A stretch of 52,919 nt of DNA from Collybiopsis luxurians FD-317 M1. Taxonomy: Eukaryota > Basidiomycota > Agaricomycetes > Agaricales > Omphalotaceae. The notes beneath the pieces are model-generated. The model did no database searches. It was not told the origin of the DNA and was given only the letters and a program-made list of their open reading frames with translations. Below are positions 12,178-23,100 of this stretch, in pieces. Position 1 is the first letter of the stretch. Each line of letters begins with the position of its first letter. The stretch lies in NCBI GenBank assembly GCA_000827265.1, contig KN834755.1:863510-916428 (forward strand), given 5' to 3'. The position numbers and the translations under genes are program-made.

Positions 12178-12553
12178 CTACTCCAGCAGTACTCCGCAAC
12201 GAGCACATCGCCTTGTACGATCCGAGCTAGGGATAGCGATTCAATATCAGTGATTCCGTAGCACGCAGCGGAAACCGTTTCCTTACAATAAACAGATCAG
12301 ACCGATTGGGAAGCAAATAACAGCGGTAATAATTCCGCCTATCGGTTCCGTAAATAATCACTTGCGAGGCGTACATTTTGCTCAAGTACTTACAAACACC
12401 ATATTTGGTCTCTGGGTCATGGATTCCTTGTGCGCACTGCCCAAGTACTGTGATGGAATTATTCTGTTAGAGCAATAGGTAAAGCTTGGGGGAAAGGGCC
12501 ATACGCTGAGCCTGATATTGTTCGCCCGCGATCCGGACTTGAGATTTGTCCAT
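12178..12553 (-). CDS. BRI3-like small Cys-rich membrane protein, copy D
   Basis: A 67-residue protein from four exons: 12505-12553, 12394-12447, 12287-12338 and 12178-12226 (complement), 204 nt in total. Segments are MDKSQVRIAGEQYQAQ, LGQCAQGIHDPETKYGVC, GIITAVICFPIGLIC and SDRTRRCARCGVLLE. This copy keeps the CxRCG ending that is closest to animal BRI3, while A and C have CK. The tail is two codons shorter than in copy C. Splice phases match the other copies, and all four exons read through without a stop, which would be very unlikely by chance at this divergence. The product is probably membrane-bound; no signal peptide precedes the hydrophobic stretch. Confidence 0.8.
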
Positions 12554-12673
12554 CGTGGTTGGGGGTGTGAAGGAGAATAGAATAGATAAACTAATCTAAG
12601 AGAAGGTAAGCGAAGTACTGGGCAGGTACTATAGGAGAAAGTTATAACCTCAAAAGCAGAGCTGGCACCTTCA

Positions 12674-12680
12674 TTAAATA
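12674..12680 (-). promoter_or_regulatory. TATA-like box of BRI3-like copy D
   Basis: TATTTAA (minus strand), 121 bp before the ATG at 12553, matching the element of copies A and C. Confidence 0.42.
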
Positions 12681-13618
12681 ATGACCAGATTCAACACTGA
12701 TGCATAGCCCAAAATCTATAGATCCCTCAGGGTCATCTAACTACGGTACATTCTCAAGTCGAGCCAATTATGCGGGTAGGTGTCCATTGTGTCAGTGTCA
12801 GCGCCCGAAGCCTTTCCTTACCTGCAAAAAAAAAAACCCGGCGGGGCCCAAAGACTGATGTGATCCATAAATATAGAATCATGCAATTTTCACGCTCAGC
12901 CAGGACTCGCGACATAGACTGGTTCTACTGCAAGAGCATGTTCTACATCATAGAGCTCCGGTCAATCCAGAGCTCCCGAGAACTGGTGATTCATGGAAGC
13001 TATGATGCCCCAACGAATGCATCTTTGCTCAGACGGGAATCAACGGCGAAGTTGTTCGAGGAATGTTGAGGCATGTACAGGCTCGGTATGACATAACTTC
13101 CCATCTATCGACCATCCATGCCATCAAGTTTCAACAAAATCACAAAGTTGGTACCGGGATCTGCAGCTCATGCCAAGCAACCATGGAGATTGCACACGGT
13201 GCTTTGCAACTTCCGCTCGGCGCTCACACATGCAACAGGGATAGGTATGACTAGGATTGAAGCATACATACATAGTTAGTGCTTAAAAATAATTTTTCAA
13301 GTCATTGCTAAAGAGATACATATCACACATCACAATCTGAATCCCGGCCTTTCGAAGAGCATTCCGATGTGAGTCTGAGTCTGCGACACCACCATTTAAG
13401 GGATTCCGAAGCCAAGGCTCAAGCAAGGTTTGACGATTCCTGCATCCGATAAGCTGTGATTGTTCTGGTCAGGTATCTGGCTGTCTTTTTCAAGAACAGT
13501 CATTAAGTCTGGGAAACCGGAAGAGGGGCTCGGGACAGGTACCGCGGGCTATGTAGTAAAGTATGCCACGGATAGTGGCAAATAAAGAATTTCGAAGATC
13601 TCCCGGAGTAAGCTATTC

Positions 13619-13744
13619 ACCAGCTTGAACAACTACAATGGCTGCATCACTGACTCCAAGCAACCCAAGTACATGTGCTCTTACACTGGCGGCACTGCCA
13701 CTGGGAATAATCATGGCAGTGTCACTTTCACTCTAGAGAAGTAG
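13619..13744 (+). pseudogene. C-terminal fragment of an unrecognised Thr/Gly-rich protein
   Basis: A plus-strand frame of about 40 codons ends in a TAG and reads like the end of an extracellular beta-rich protein: NNYNGCITDSKQPKYMCSYT, then GGTATGNNHGSVTFTLEK. It contains two cysteines 13 residues apart. No upstream exon could be joined to it with confidence. A weaker second copy of its 3' end and trailer follows near 14670-14800 (SVTLKVK plus a shared agccaatgttt...gggagggtgtg text), so this stretch was also duplicated locally. I do not recognise the family. Confidence 0.35.
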
Positions 13745-15103
13745 GTAATCTAGGAACTGTCTACCTCTGCTAGCCATGAACTTACTACGATGTTTGAACA
13801 CAAAATTGCTGGAGAGCCAATGTTTCAGGGAGAGTGTGAATGACTGACTTGGAGATGATTTGATTTTGGCTGCCCATTACGATGGCTTTCACAATCCGCA
13901 AATTAAATATTGGCAATCATGTATACAGTTGACACCATGGTATACCTCCAACGCAACACTAGCACTCACAGTGTAATGGCATTCATAATTCACCATATTT
14001 GCAATATTTTCAAGAGTCAGAGCTTCTACACTGTCAAAATGTAGATATTCTCTGGATGAGGATCACAAAAGGTCAGTAACACATCTTTGCTCTCAAGATG
14101 TGGGTCAGCGACTTTGTTGATTGAGGGATGTACCTACGAACCATATAGTACAGGATGGTGATTAGGATCATGGAATAGCCTTTCCTTTTGGTTGTGTACC
14201 GAGAAAAACCACCCCGCTCGAATCTGTAGAGAGTCCAAGTTCATGACAAGATGCCACAAAATTCATGCTACGTTGCTCATTGCATCTGCCAAACTTATAC
14301 CTTCCTGCTTGTAACAAAGTGGATTGAGGGCATTAACCGGGACTGAGAACTAAAATCTACCAGATATCACAGATCATGATCTTTATTTCTGGCAGAGGAC
14401 ATCCGTTCACTACTCCTGTAGAAGCCAAGTGAAAAGCCAGCGGAGAAGGTGCACAGAACATGATTGGATGTCCCAGAGCTTTTGCCGAGCAAGTATGGTC
14501 CCGTGAGCTTCCTTGAAGGAAAGACGAAGTTATGTCTGGAAATGACGAGGGGAGGAAGTATACTACTTAAACTCACTTCAACCTCTGAACGATGATGGGT
14601 CTATAATTGTTTTCAAGGAACCTGAGTTTGTGTGAACTCGCACTAAGGCAGCAGGCTTAATGCCAGCGTCACTTTGAAGGTGAAGTAAGCGATCTAAGAG
14701 TTATTTACTTCTGTCCACTATAAAGTTAGTCTTTTTACTTAAACAAGAGCCAATGTTTGGTTTGGTTTGTTTCCGGGAGGGTGTGGATGACACAAAGTGG
14801 AACCTGGTGAAGCTGCTAGATCTGTTTGAAGCAATTTTGCCTGAATCTCGAGAGTACCACATCGGACATTACCAAGCTCATTTTTGAGTGAAAGAATAGG
14901 GAATTTCATGAATTGCTACATGTTTTCGGGATCTCTCGTCAATTTAGAGAAGCTAACCTCTACCTCCAACATTGTAATCTCTTCGAATATAGACAAAGCT
15001 TGATGCCACACCTTCCATGAGTGGCCCGGGAGCGTTCAAACTCTCGAAGACAACTTACTCTCCATTTTCCAAGTCCTTCACCGAGTTTTCTTGTTTAACG
15101 ATG

Positions 15104-15300
15104 TCAACCTGTTGAAGGCTTGGTTACAAGGCCCTCATATAATACCACCTTGCAACGAGCACACCGTTCTGTACGACTCGAGCTAGAAGTAGGAAGATAG
15201 TGTCAGCAGTGGGACTGTGGCACGCAGAGGAAATCATTTTCTTTTATTTGTATTTGTAATTTGATCTGGTTCCCCAATGTAATCAATTGATTACTCAAAT
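15104..15300 (-). pseudogene. BRI3-like copy E, truncated last exon
   Basis: Only the final exon (15104-15182, with RTERCARCKVVLYE) and the preceding intron acceptor are clear. The sequence just upstream still hints at the ATTGG..GAT exon 3 block (about 15250-15280) but is unspliceable. The unit is then lost at the border of the CpG-poor island, which suggests that insertion or rearrangement removed its 5' part. The tail is extended to a TGA at 15104-15106. Confidence 0.65.
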
Positions 15301-15312
15301 TTATTTCAACGT

Positions 15313-16369
15313 TTGTGTCTCTCATTCCTTCGCTTTGGGCACCAAACCTTTGAAAATAGTGTTATGCTTCATCAAAATGCCCAGTACAGAACCTACCATT
15401 GCTGTTTTGCACGAAAGCAGGACTCCGGACACTTGCCGGGACTGTCAGTTGTGATGTCACAGATCAATTCTGTCCAGTGCATCCCGAAGAGAAGTCAAAG
15501 TTTGATTTTCTTCAGTTTGCCCAAGATGGGAATGCATCTGCTGATGGCAACACACAGTTTTATGTGACAACAGAGGTTCTATCAGCATATGCAAAAAGCT
15601 GGGCAAAGGTAGCAAATGTTTGTGCTTCTGAAGACCTCATTCCTCATGAGCTAGAGGAATCATCTCACACAAAGAAAATTTTTGCCACTGAAGCCACTCC
15701 CTTTCCTGATTTTCTAATTGGAGAACCAGCTGCTGAGGAACCTCTTCATGGCATCAGAGAAAATTTTGACAATATCTCATTGTTATCTACTCATGTGGCT
15801 ATCTCTCTGCCCAATCCAATCCTTGCACCTCGATCTCTCTCCCGGTTCCTCTCTAGGCCAGCAGATCCAAATCAAGTTTCACCAATGCTTCCTGTTGGAT
15901 TGAGATTGAATCCACATCCATTGGACACCAATGGTCAAGTAGCTCAGTTGGTTAGAGCACTGTCCCCGGAAAGTAGCAGGGGCCTGGGTTCAATTCCCAG
16001 CTTGGTCAATCTTTATTGTTAACACTTCCATTAAATCCTGATCCTAACTTTCCATCAGTACGCAGCTCCATTACAACCTCAATGGAAGTACAGGCCCCAA
16101 AACTTGGAGTAAAGCAAGGAATAGTGGCCGGAGATGGAGACAGCCTGACTTCGAGTACAAATCGGAGACGCTGAGAAATTCCAGCTGAAAATCGGAAACA
16201 CATCACTGTCAGATCATGCCATCGATGCAAATCAACTTCTTGTGGTGGAAATAATATCACTCACTGTCCACTCCCATGTACTGTGCCTTGCAAAATGTGC
16301 AGTTGTATAGAAGGATGCAGAGGAGTTGATGGGGGTAAGAAATGTACTAATAGCCAATTAACCAATTAG
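15313..16369 (+). mobile_element. CpG-poor transposon-like island with a Cys-rich reading frame
   Basis: A plus-strand frame (about 15399-16022, 207 codons) has a composition unlike its neighbours: very few CpGs up to about 15930, then a more normal stretch. It carries DVTDQFCPVHPEEKSKFDFL and many charged segments but no domain I recognise. After an apparent splice near 16184, a Cys-rich frame (16186-16369) reads SCHRCKSTSCGGNN, HCPLPCTVPCKMCSCIEGC and GVDGGKKC before a TAG. Such cysteine clusters occur in proteins linked to fungal DNA transposons, but I cannot name a family. The tRNA-like sequence at 15933-16008 interrupts the frame between the two parts. Best read as a decayed mobile element or its captured gene. 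Confidence 0.45.
15933..16008 (+). ncRNA. tRNA-like sequence (possible SINE head or tRNA pseudogene)
   Basis: The 76 nt have a 7-bp acceptor stem (GGTCAAG with CTTGGTC, two wobbles), a D arm GCTC..GAGC, a T arm CTGGG-TTCAATT-CCCAG, an A box TAGCTCAGTTGG and a B box GGTTCAATTCC. The anticodon arm is poor: the loop would be CCCGGAA, with C instead of the invariant T33, and the stem has a mismatch and wobbles. The RNA polymerase III promoter boxes look intact while the tRNA function does not, as in tRNA-derived SINEs. Confidence 0.55.
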
Positions 16370-17558
16370 TGTATATTTGTCTACTGTACATAGGATGTTC
16401 TCTAGTTCACTGTAAATTTTTTTTGACATCTTGATTTGCCTTATACTGTATTTAATGATTACCAGAACTACATCAAATTTGAATATTATACTCTCTTACA
16501 TGCTCTAAGCGGTATACTTCAATTGCTAACCTTATGCATAGGTCCCTGGTTTGCTATAAAGCAAACAAGAATATCAAGCAGTACGAGCGGGAGAACTCCC
16601 ACACTAGTGACGTCATGCAAAACTTAGCCGCCGCGGGCCGGAGTCTTTTCTTTTTTATTTTATTTTCTTTCTTTTTTTGAAATTTGGGCAGCTAAATGGT
16701 GGGAAAACCTTTGTAAACCAAAAGCCTGCAACGGACCTTGAATTTGAAATTCCAGTCTTTTGAGGGCCATGTTCTGAGCATTCCGAGCGATTAATTGTAC
16801 ATTTTTTGGCAGTCAATGCCTACGGGAAGTCGTCTAGTTTATGTAAGTCAAATTAATACTGATTGTTTTAATGAAAATATTTATGCCCAAGTGGAAAAGG
16901 ACGAATAGATAATAAATCAGGCTACTTATTGTGCGACAGACTCCGATAATAATCAGGCCTCTATTGCTTCTGAACCGGAGGGTTCCCTACGAGGAATTGA
17001 TTCCGGTGTTGCAGCGCGGGCATGTGGCGTGGATATTATCACGTGATCCGACATGCGTACAGTCTTGGGCGCCAAGGTCCAATTCAAACATCGTCTTTCA
17101 ATTTGTTATTCACCTCATTGAACTACTTTGAGGAAATGCTAGTATCATTGTATCCACTCCTTCTAAGACGGAGAATCCGGATTAGAAAAATCGACTCTTA
17201 CATGGTCGAAGCCTTTCGCGACGCCTGTGCGCCGAGACCTAATTTTCCGACATCCGAGAATATATTTGCGTTCTGTCAATTTTCCGACAACCGAACGACT
17301 GTCACATTATCCCAATAGGGACTTTCGTTACGGTATATAAGGTATAGATGTCTCTATCGCTGCGCCTTGCGGACAAGAACTACGGCGCAAATCTGACTCG
17401 TTACAACAAACAAAGACCTGCCGCAGCGACACTCGCAGTATTCAATTCTTCTGTACCCTCGGGCGCCCTCGAGTATAAAAACTGTATCTTCGAGTAGCCG
17501 AAACTCATACCTTTCCACCTCTTTCACTTTTAAAGCTCTTGTCTACTTTCAAGTCGCC
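16370..17558. other. Intergenic region and actin upstream region
   Basis: AT-rich up to about 16930, then mixed. No recognisable coding segment. The last 100 bp hold the actin core promoter and a pyrimidine-rich leader. Confidence 0.5.
17474..17480 (+). promoter_or_regulatory. TATA box of the actin gene
   Basis: TATAAAA, 85 bp upstream of the ATG, followed by a CT-rich leader (cctttccacctctttcac) typical of highly expressed fungal genes. Confidence 0.6.
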
Positions 17559-19128
17559 ATGGAAGACGAAGTTAGCGCATTGGTAGGACGCTTTCCCTAA
17601 TGACAATCGATGATCATTCTGACCTTTACCATAGGTCGTTGATAATGGATCTGGAATGTGCAAAGCTGGATGCAAGTCCTACCTAATAGGATGCTCTTCT
17701 GAGATTTTAATTTTTGTTTTCTTGCAGTTGCCGGCGACGATGCTCCTCGAGCAGTTTTCCCGTACGTTTTTAGATATTTTTTCCCGTTTCAAATTGTTCA
17801 TAGACCACATTCAGCTCAATTGTTGGTCGCCCTCGCCAACAAAGCATTATGGTCGGAATGGGGAACAAGGATTCATACGTAGGGTGAGCCCGTATTGTTA
17901 CCCTCAATATCTTCTATGCTCATAGTCTGTCAAGGGACGAAGCACAGGCTAAACGTGGAATCCTCACTCTCAAGTATCCTATTGAGCATGGTATCGTTAC
18001 CAACTGGGATGACATGGAAAAGATCTGGCATCACACTTTCTATAACGAGCTTCGTGTCGCTCCTGAAGAACATCCTGTTCTTCTTACCGAGGCCCCTCTT
18101 AATCCCAAAACCAACCGGGAGAAGATGACTCAAATCATGTTCGAGACGTTCAATACTCCAGCTTTCTATGTCCAAATTCAGGCCGTTCTCTCACTTTACG
18201 CTTCTGGAAGAACTACAGGTGTGGTCTTAGACTCGGGCGACGGAGTTACACACGTGGTCCCCATCTACGAAGGTTTCGCCCTTCCCCATGCTATTAAACG
18301 TCTAGATCTCGCTGGAAGAGACTTGACGTATCAACTGGTCAAGAATCTCGGGGAAAGAGGCTACCAGTTCCGCACCACCGCGGAGCATGAAGTTGTGCGG
18401 GACATTAAAGAGAGGCTCTGTTACGTCGCCCTTGACTTTGAACAAGAAATGCAAGTGGCAGCGAATTCCTCTGCGCTTGAGAAGAATTACGAGCTACCGG
18501 ATGGACAAGTCATAACCATCGGCAATGAGAGGTACGGCGATCGAGATCTGCATCTGATGCTTTTACTTATAGTACTCGTCATAGATTCCGCGCACCCGAA
18601 GCTCTGTTCCAACCATACATGGTGGGACTGGAAGACGCTGGGATCCATGAAACTGTGTAAGGATCATTCTCTGCCTCTTTCTGCCGATCCTGATACGATT
18701 TCTGTAGATACGATTCCATCTTCAAATGTGACCTGGACGTTCGCCGAGAACTGTACTCCAACATCGTCTTATCCGGAGGTAGTACGATGTACCCAGGATT
18801 GGCCGATCGTATGACAAAGGAAATTACTTCGCTTGCTCCCTCGAGTATGAAGGTATGTTCTCAACGTTTTCCTTGACCGAAAGGCGCTGACAGTGACAAT
18901 GCCCTCTCTTCTTTGCTACAGGTCAAAGTCGTAGCTCCACCCGAAAGAAAATACTCTGTCTGGATCGGTGGATCTATTTTAGCCTCCTTGTCCACGTTCC
19001 AGAATCTTTGGATCTCGAAGCAAGAGTATGACGAATCTGGTCCCGGTATCGTTCATCGCAGTACGTTTTGAATTGTTTCTATTTATCCCCGTTTTTTCTA
19101 AACGTTCTTTCCTCCAGAATGCTTCTAA
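17559..19128 (+). CDS. Actin, divergent paralogue
   Basis: Cytoskeletal ATPase that polymerises into microfilaments. Nine exons: 17559-17582, 17635-17671, 17728-17761, 17815-17883, 17935-18531, 18585-18656, 18708-18852, 18922-19060, 19118-19128. The spliced product has the canonical length of about 375 residues, from [15 protein letters not shown] to the universal GPGIVHRKCF end. It contains the nucleotide-binding DNGSG and [10 protein letters not shown] loops and [10 protein letters not shown]. Intron 2 (17672-17727) uses a GCAAGT donor. Many positions that are nearly invariant in fungal actins differ: [56 protein letters not shown]. It is therefore probably a second actin rather than the main housekeeping copy, though it shows no damage. 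It converges with the phosphatase gene 1.0 kb downstream. Confidence 0.96.
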
Positions 19129-20158
19129 TGACATTCTCGCATCTAAATAGAAATGGTTTTAGTTTCTTGTGTGTACAATGTAAGAAATTTGGACTCTCGT
19201 AATGACTATTTGGCTAGACTCTAGCTATACATTCCATTCGTATCTTATCGTTAATCTAATGCGTCTTAATACTCGGGATAATTCTTCTTGTCCCCGTGTC
19301 AACGTTTCAACCAGTGCAAATGCAGGAATTCAAAACTCCCTGAGGTGCGAATCAAAGCAGACTCTCAATTCGGCAAACCTTCTCTGTAAATTTATCCTAT
19401 GCTCCTTCTAAGTGGATAGTACACCGATTGATTGATTCATGATGCCAGTTATCTTTTACTCCACTCCCAGTTTGATCTTCTTTCAACACTCCTGCTCGAG
19501 TTGTACACTGCAACCGGCCTCATACGCATCGACGAGTCCTCGCTCTTGCTCCCGGGCATTCTCAGCTCATTAAAACTCAAAATGAGCTACGAATCGTTAT
19601 ATCGACTATAAACACATCTTGATTGTGATGCTTTTCGAAAACATATACACATACGACAACATAACTAATCTACAACTACTTGCTGCTTTTTGACAGAAAC
19701 TGTTGAGTGTTGACTGTGAGGCATACAATGTAAATACTAAGAAATCGCTATAGTAGAGACAAAGACATGCAATGATGACAGATATTGAGGACAGAACGCG
19801 ATGATGAGATAAGAGAGAGAAATGATAGCGAGAGTATGTATGAAGAAACAAGTACTGTGGATGTTACACCAAATGTGACATTGAGATAAAATACAAGTAT
19901 GCGGTTTGGGCTCGTGGATATTCGCAATGGGTGACGGAGGCGGGGTTGAACCCCTCATGAAAGCGGAAATGGATAAATATGACAGCCCGAACAGCCGAGG
20001 TTGCTCGGGCCTAGCACAAAAATGATAGATGGGAAGATGCTGATGAAGGATGGCGACTGTGTATAGACGGGTGGGTTCTGAACGGGGCAATGAACGACGA
20101 GGTACGAGCCAGACGGAGCGTTATCTCAGTCGAAAGAGGAAGCCAAACATTATTCTCT
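19129..20158. other. Intergenic region between convergent actin and phosphatase genes
   Basis: Contains two 3' untranslated regions by position. Only short frames, none recognisable. A perfect inverted GGGGTTGAACCCC at about 19943-19955 resembles a B box, but no tRNA fold surrounds it. Confidence 0.5.
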
Positions 20159-23100
20159 TCAGTGCAGATACTTTTCATTCAACGCATGAACTTCCTTTGC
20201 AAGGAACGGCCAGCTCAGCGCAGTCGAAAGCTCTCTGCGCAACTTTTCCTCATCCCCACCCGCACGTTCCTGTGCAAGTTTAATCTCCCATCCAAGAAGA
20301 TTATACAACAGGCGCATGTTCGGTTGAATGAGAACTGACAGCCGCCTCGAGCGGACGATGAGATATGCGTCGACAAGAGGGAGAGAAAGGTGTTTCATGA
20401 CATAGGCAATCTACACCAAGTATATCATCAGAAAATGTTACCCGGGGAAGAAGCAACAAAAAGCCAAACTCACAGTGACCGTCGCGCTCCGCGACACTCC
20501 CACCCTACAATGCACCAGCACCTGCCCACCTTCCTGCCTCGCCTGATCAATCCAATCACATATCGGCTCTAATTGCGGTTCGAGCGTATCAATGCCATCA
20601 TCACATACTCCTTGGATATCAAGCACTTTAATCCTCCCCGCACGTTCTTCGATCCATAGAGAGCCTTGATTTTGATAAGCTTGAGATTTGCTCGGTACGA
20701 AATGACCGGAGGAGGACCCGCCGGCATTGTTACCGAAATAGGAAATACGAGAGGAATGAGAGTCAGGTGGTATAAGAGCACATTCTCCGACAGAGACGAC
20801 GTGGGTGATACCCAGAGCTTGAAGCATGTATACGTTGGAGGCGTGCGCTCTGCAGAAGGAACAATTGTGAGAAACTCAGACATCCTATAGCAGCAAAAAC
20901 AGAAAAGACGCACAAATTCCCCAAGTACAAAAACGGCAACACCCTGCTGGGGAAACTCCCATCGAACCTAGGATCATTGAACCAAGACTGATGATCGCCC
21001 CCGAAGAACGAAGGTAGCCATGGGCTCGTACTCGCTCTCGGTCTTCTTGCCCGTGAAGCACCACCATTTACGCTGGGACCCGTAGCAACAGAGCAACTCG
21101 ACTCATCAAGCGAAGTGGTCGAATAACTGGGCGCAGACGAAGACATCGGAAGTGTCGCACTGCCCTTGAGACCTCCTGTCCCAACGGACATGGACGCTAG
21201 ATCATGCTGCGTCGGGAACTCATGCAATGCTTGTGGTATTTGATCCTGGCTCTCCCCACTACCACCATTAGCGTGAGCGTCGCCGGAGGATGAAGAGGAA
21301 GGATCAAACGGAGATCTCGCGAACGAAACGCTCTTCGCTGTCGGCCTAGTCCTATTCTGCTGATGAATCTGTTGCCTCGACGTATCTGTCGAATTCAGTG
21401 GCGGTCTCGGCGGCGAAGGCGACCTCCGGCCTTCATTACCGTTTCCACCACCCCAGTTCCGATACGGATTCATATGCGTCGCAAACCCGAATCCACTCGC
21501 AGCACCGAACAGTGACATCGCAGAAGACGACGAACTCGTACCCTCCTTCTTGCCCTTCTCCAACGCCTCCCGCTCCCTTGCTCTCCTCTGCCGCTCCCTT
21601 TCCCTCTCCCTCTCCTTCGCTTCCTCCCTCCCCCTCCTCTCCTCCTCCTCCTTCAAAATCTTTCTCTCCTCCTCACAAAACCCCTCCACCCTCCTTAACA
21701 CACCCAAATCACCCCCATACACGAAAAAACTCCTTCGCTTCCCAACCTGCAGCTCTAGGTACGCCTGAGGTAATGACAGGCCTTTAGTCGCCATGAGGAG
21801 GATCAAAGCGGGAACGGAAGACTCGGTGTACCCGTCGGCAGAGTAGAGGAGGATTTTGAGCGGGCGGGTCCAGGGGAAGGGTGCGGCGTAGGGAGCGGAG
21901 GAGAGATAGGAGAGGGAGCTGGATGGGTGGCGAGTGTGGGCGTGAGAATGGGAATAGCTGGGTGTATGAGTAGATGCACTTCCAGACGTAGGAGGTGGAT
22001 GATGAACGACACGAATACTCGACCTATATGACGACGTCGCAGAGGTAACAGGCGCAGGGATCGTCATCGACCTCTGCCTCGACGTAGCCGAAGTCGTACC
22101 CGGCGCAACAGTCGAAACCGAGGCTGGAGCAGACGAAGAAGTCGTCATGCCCGCAATGTTGTTCAAGGTATGGGGCGGCAGTGGGGGTGCAGGATTTGGG
22201 TGAATAGGGAATCCAGGAAACGAGGTAATCAACGAAGAAACTGATGACCACCTCCTCGACTTGCTTTCCTGTTGCTCCGAATTCATATCCCCGCTCACAC
22301 GTGACGGTTCAGGTGTCCGAGGTCGTCTCTCATGCACAACCTCAATCGTCCCCGTCTCCGCAATACACCTCTGCAAAAACCTCACGATAGGCATGAGGAT
22401 GCTCATCGTCGCCGCCGTGACTGGAGGTGAAGACGGCATCGGGAGGTGGATGATAGCGTTTGGATGTGGCGGCGGTCTCGGTGGCAATATGTACCTGTCT
22501 TCCTCACCCTCCTGCACATCATCATCTTCCACCAGCTCCCCTTTCCTCCCCCTCTCCTTCTCCCTCTTCTCCTTCCTCGCAAACCCATACACCTCCCTCC
22601 ACCTCTCCTCCAACACCGCAATCTTCTCCTCCGAAGCCTTGAGATGCGCCATCGTAGGGAACGGGGCCAAATCATGACATTCAATACAAATATCATACCC
22701 GCACCCTTCCTTCGGCGAATTGTCCGGCGGATATCCATATCCGAACCCTTTATCATATCCATGATCACCACTCCTACCAACGCTATTCAAACCACCCCCA
22801 AACGCATACACGTTCCCATTCCTCACCTGCTCATCCTCCCGCACGCCCAAATCCGAATCAGAGTTCAAACTCACAACAACATCACTCCCACCCCACCGCG
22901 AATCCATCTCCCCAAATTCGCCCACCCCATTCACAGGCAACGGCACGTCATTTGCGTTACCTAAAAATATCTGCCCAGCGTGAGGGTCCCAGAAAGTCTT
23001 GGTAGTGCTCAGATCAATCTCGCCGTCGTCGTTCTCAGGCTCGCTGTGACTCGACTCGAAATTCGAGTTCAAGTTCCGTTCGGTACTCGGGTGTGGAATC

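Larger units (their letters stand above)
6716..15300 (-). repeat. Tandem segmental array of BRI3-like gene units (copies A-E)
   Basis: Five related minus-strand units have gene 3' ends at about 6716 (A), 8580 (B), 10303 (C), 12178 (D) and 15104 (E), a spacing near 1.7-1.9 kb for A-D and 2.9 kb for D-E. Similarity covers the genes, including their introns, and extends upstream. A TTAAATA plus a nearby gaatgcat block recurs in front of A, C and D. About 0.5-1 kb further upstream, related blocks recur at about 7630-8060 and 9490-9840, including the shared string gatagtcagcgag. Plus-strand text tgggtcatgatttccttgcg and gatccgtgct are convenient markers of exons 2 and 4. Divergence is moderate, so the duplications are not recent. 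Apart from the genes, the spacers (7114-8579, 9004-10302, 10687-12177, 12554-15103) show only short unassigned frames. Confidence 0.8.

Noticed and set aside
15933..16008. Functional tRNA gene with a CGG (Pro) anticodon
   Set aside because: The acceptor, D and T arms fold, but position 33 is C instead of T and the anticodon stem is imperfect, so I treat it as tRNA-derived only.
19943..19955. B-box-like palindrome GGGGTTGAACCCC as part of a tRNA
   Set aside because: No A box or acceptor stem at the right distance on either strand.
21398..22964. Plus-strand ORFs of 129, 138 and 172 codons
   Set aside because: They are antisense shadows of the low-complexity Ser/Pro/Gly exon of the phosphatase and have His/Pro/Ser-biased, motif-free products.
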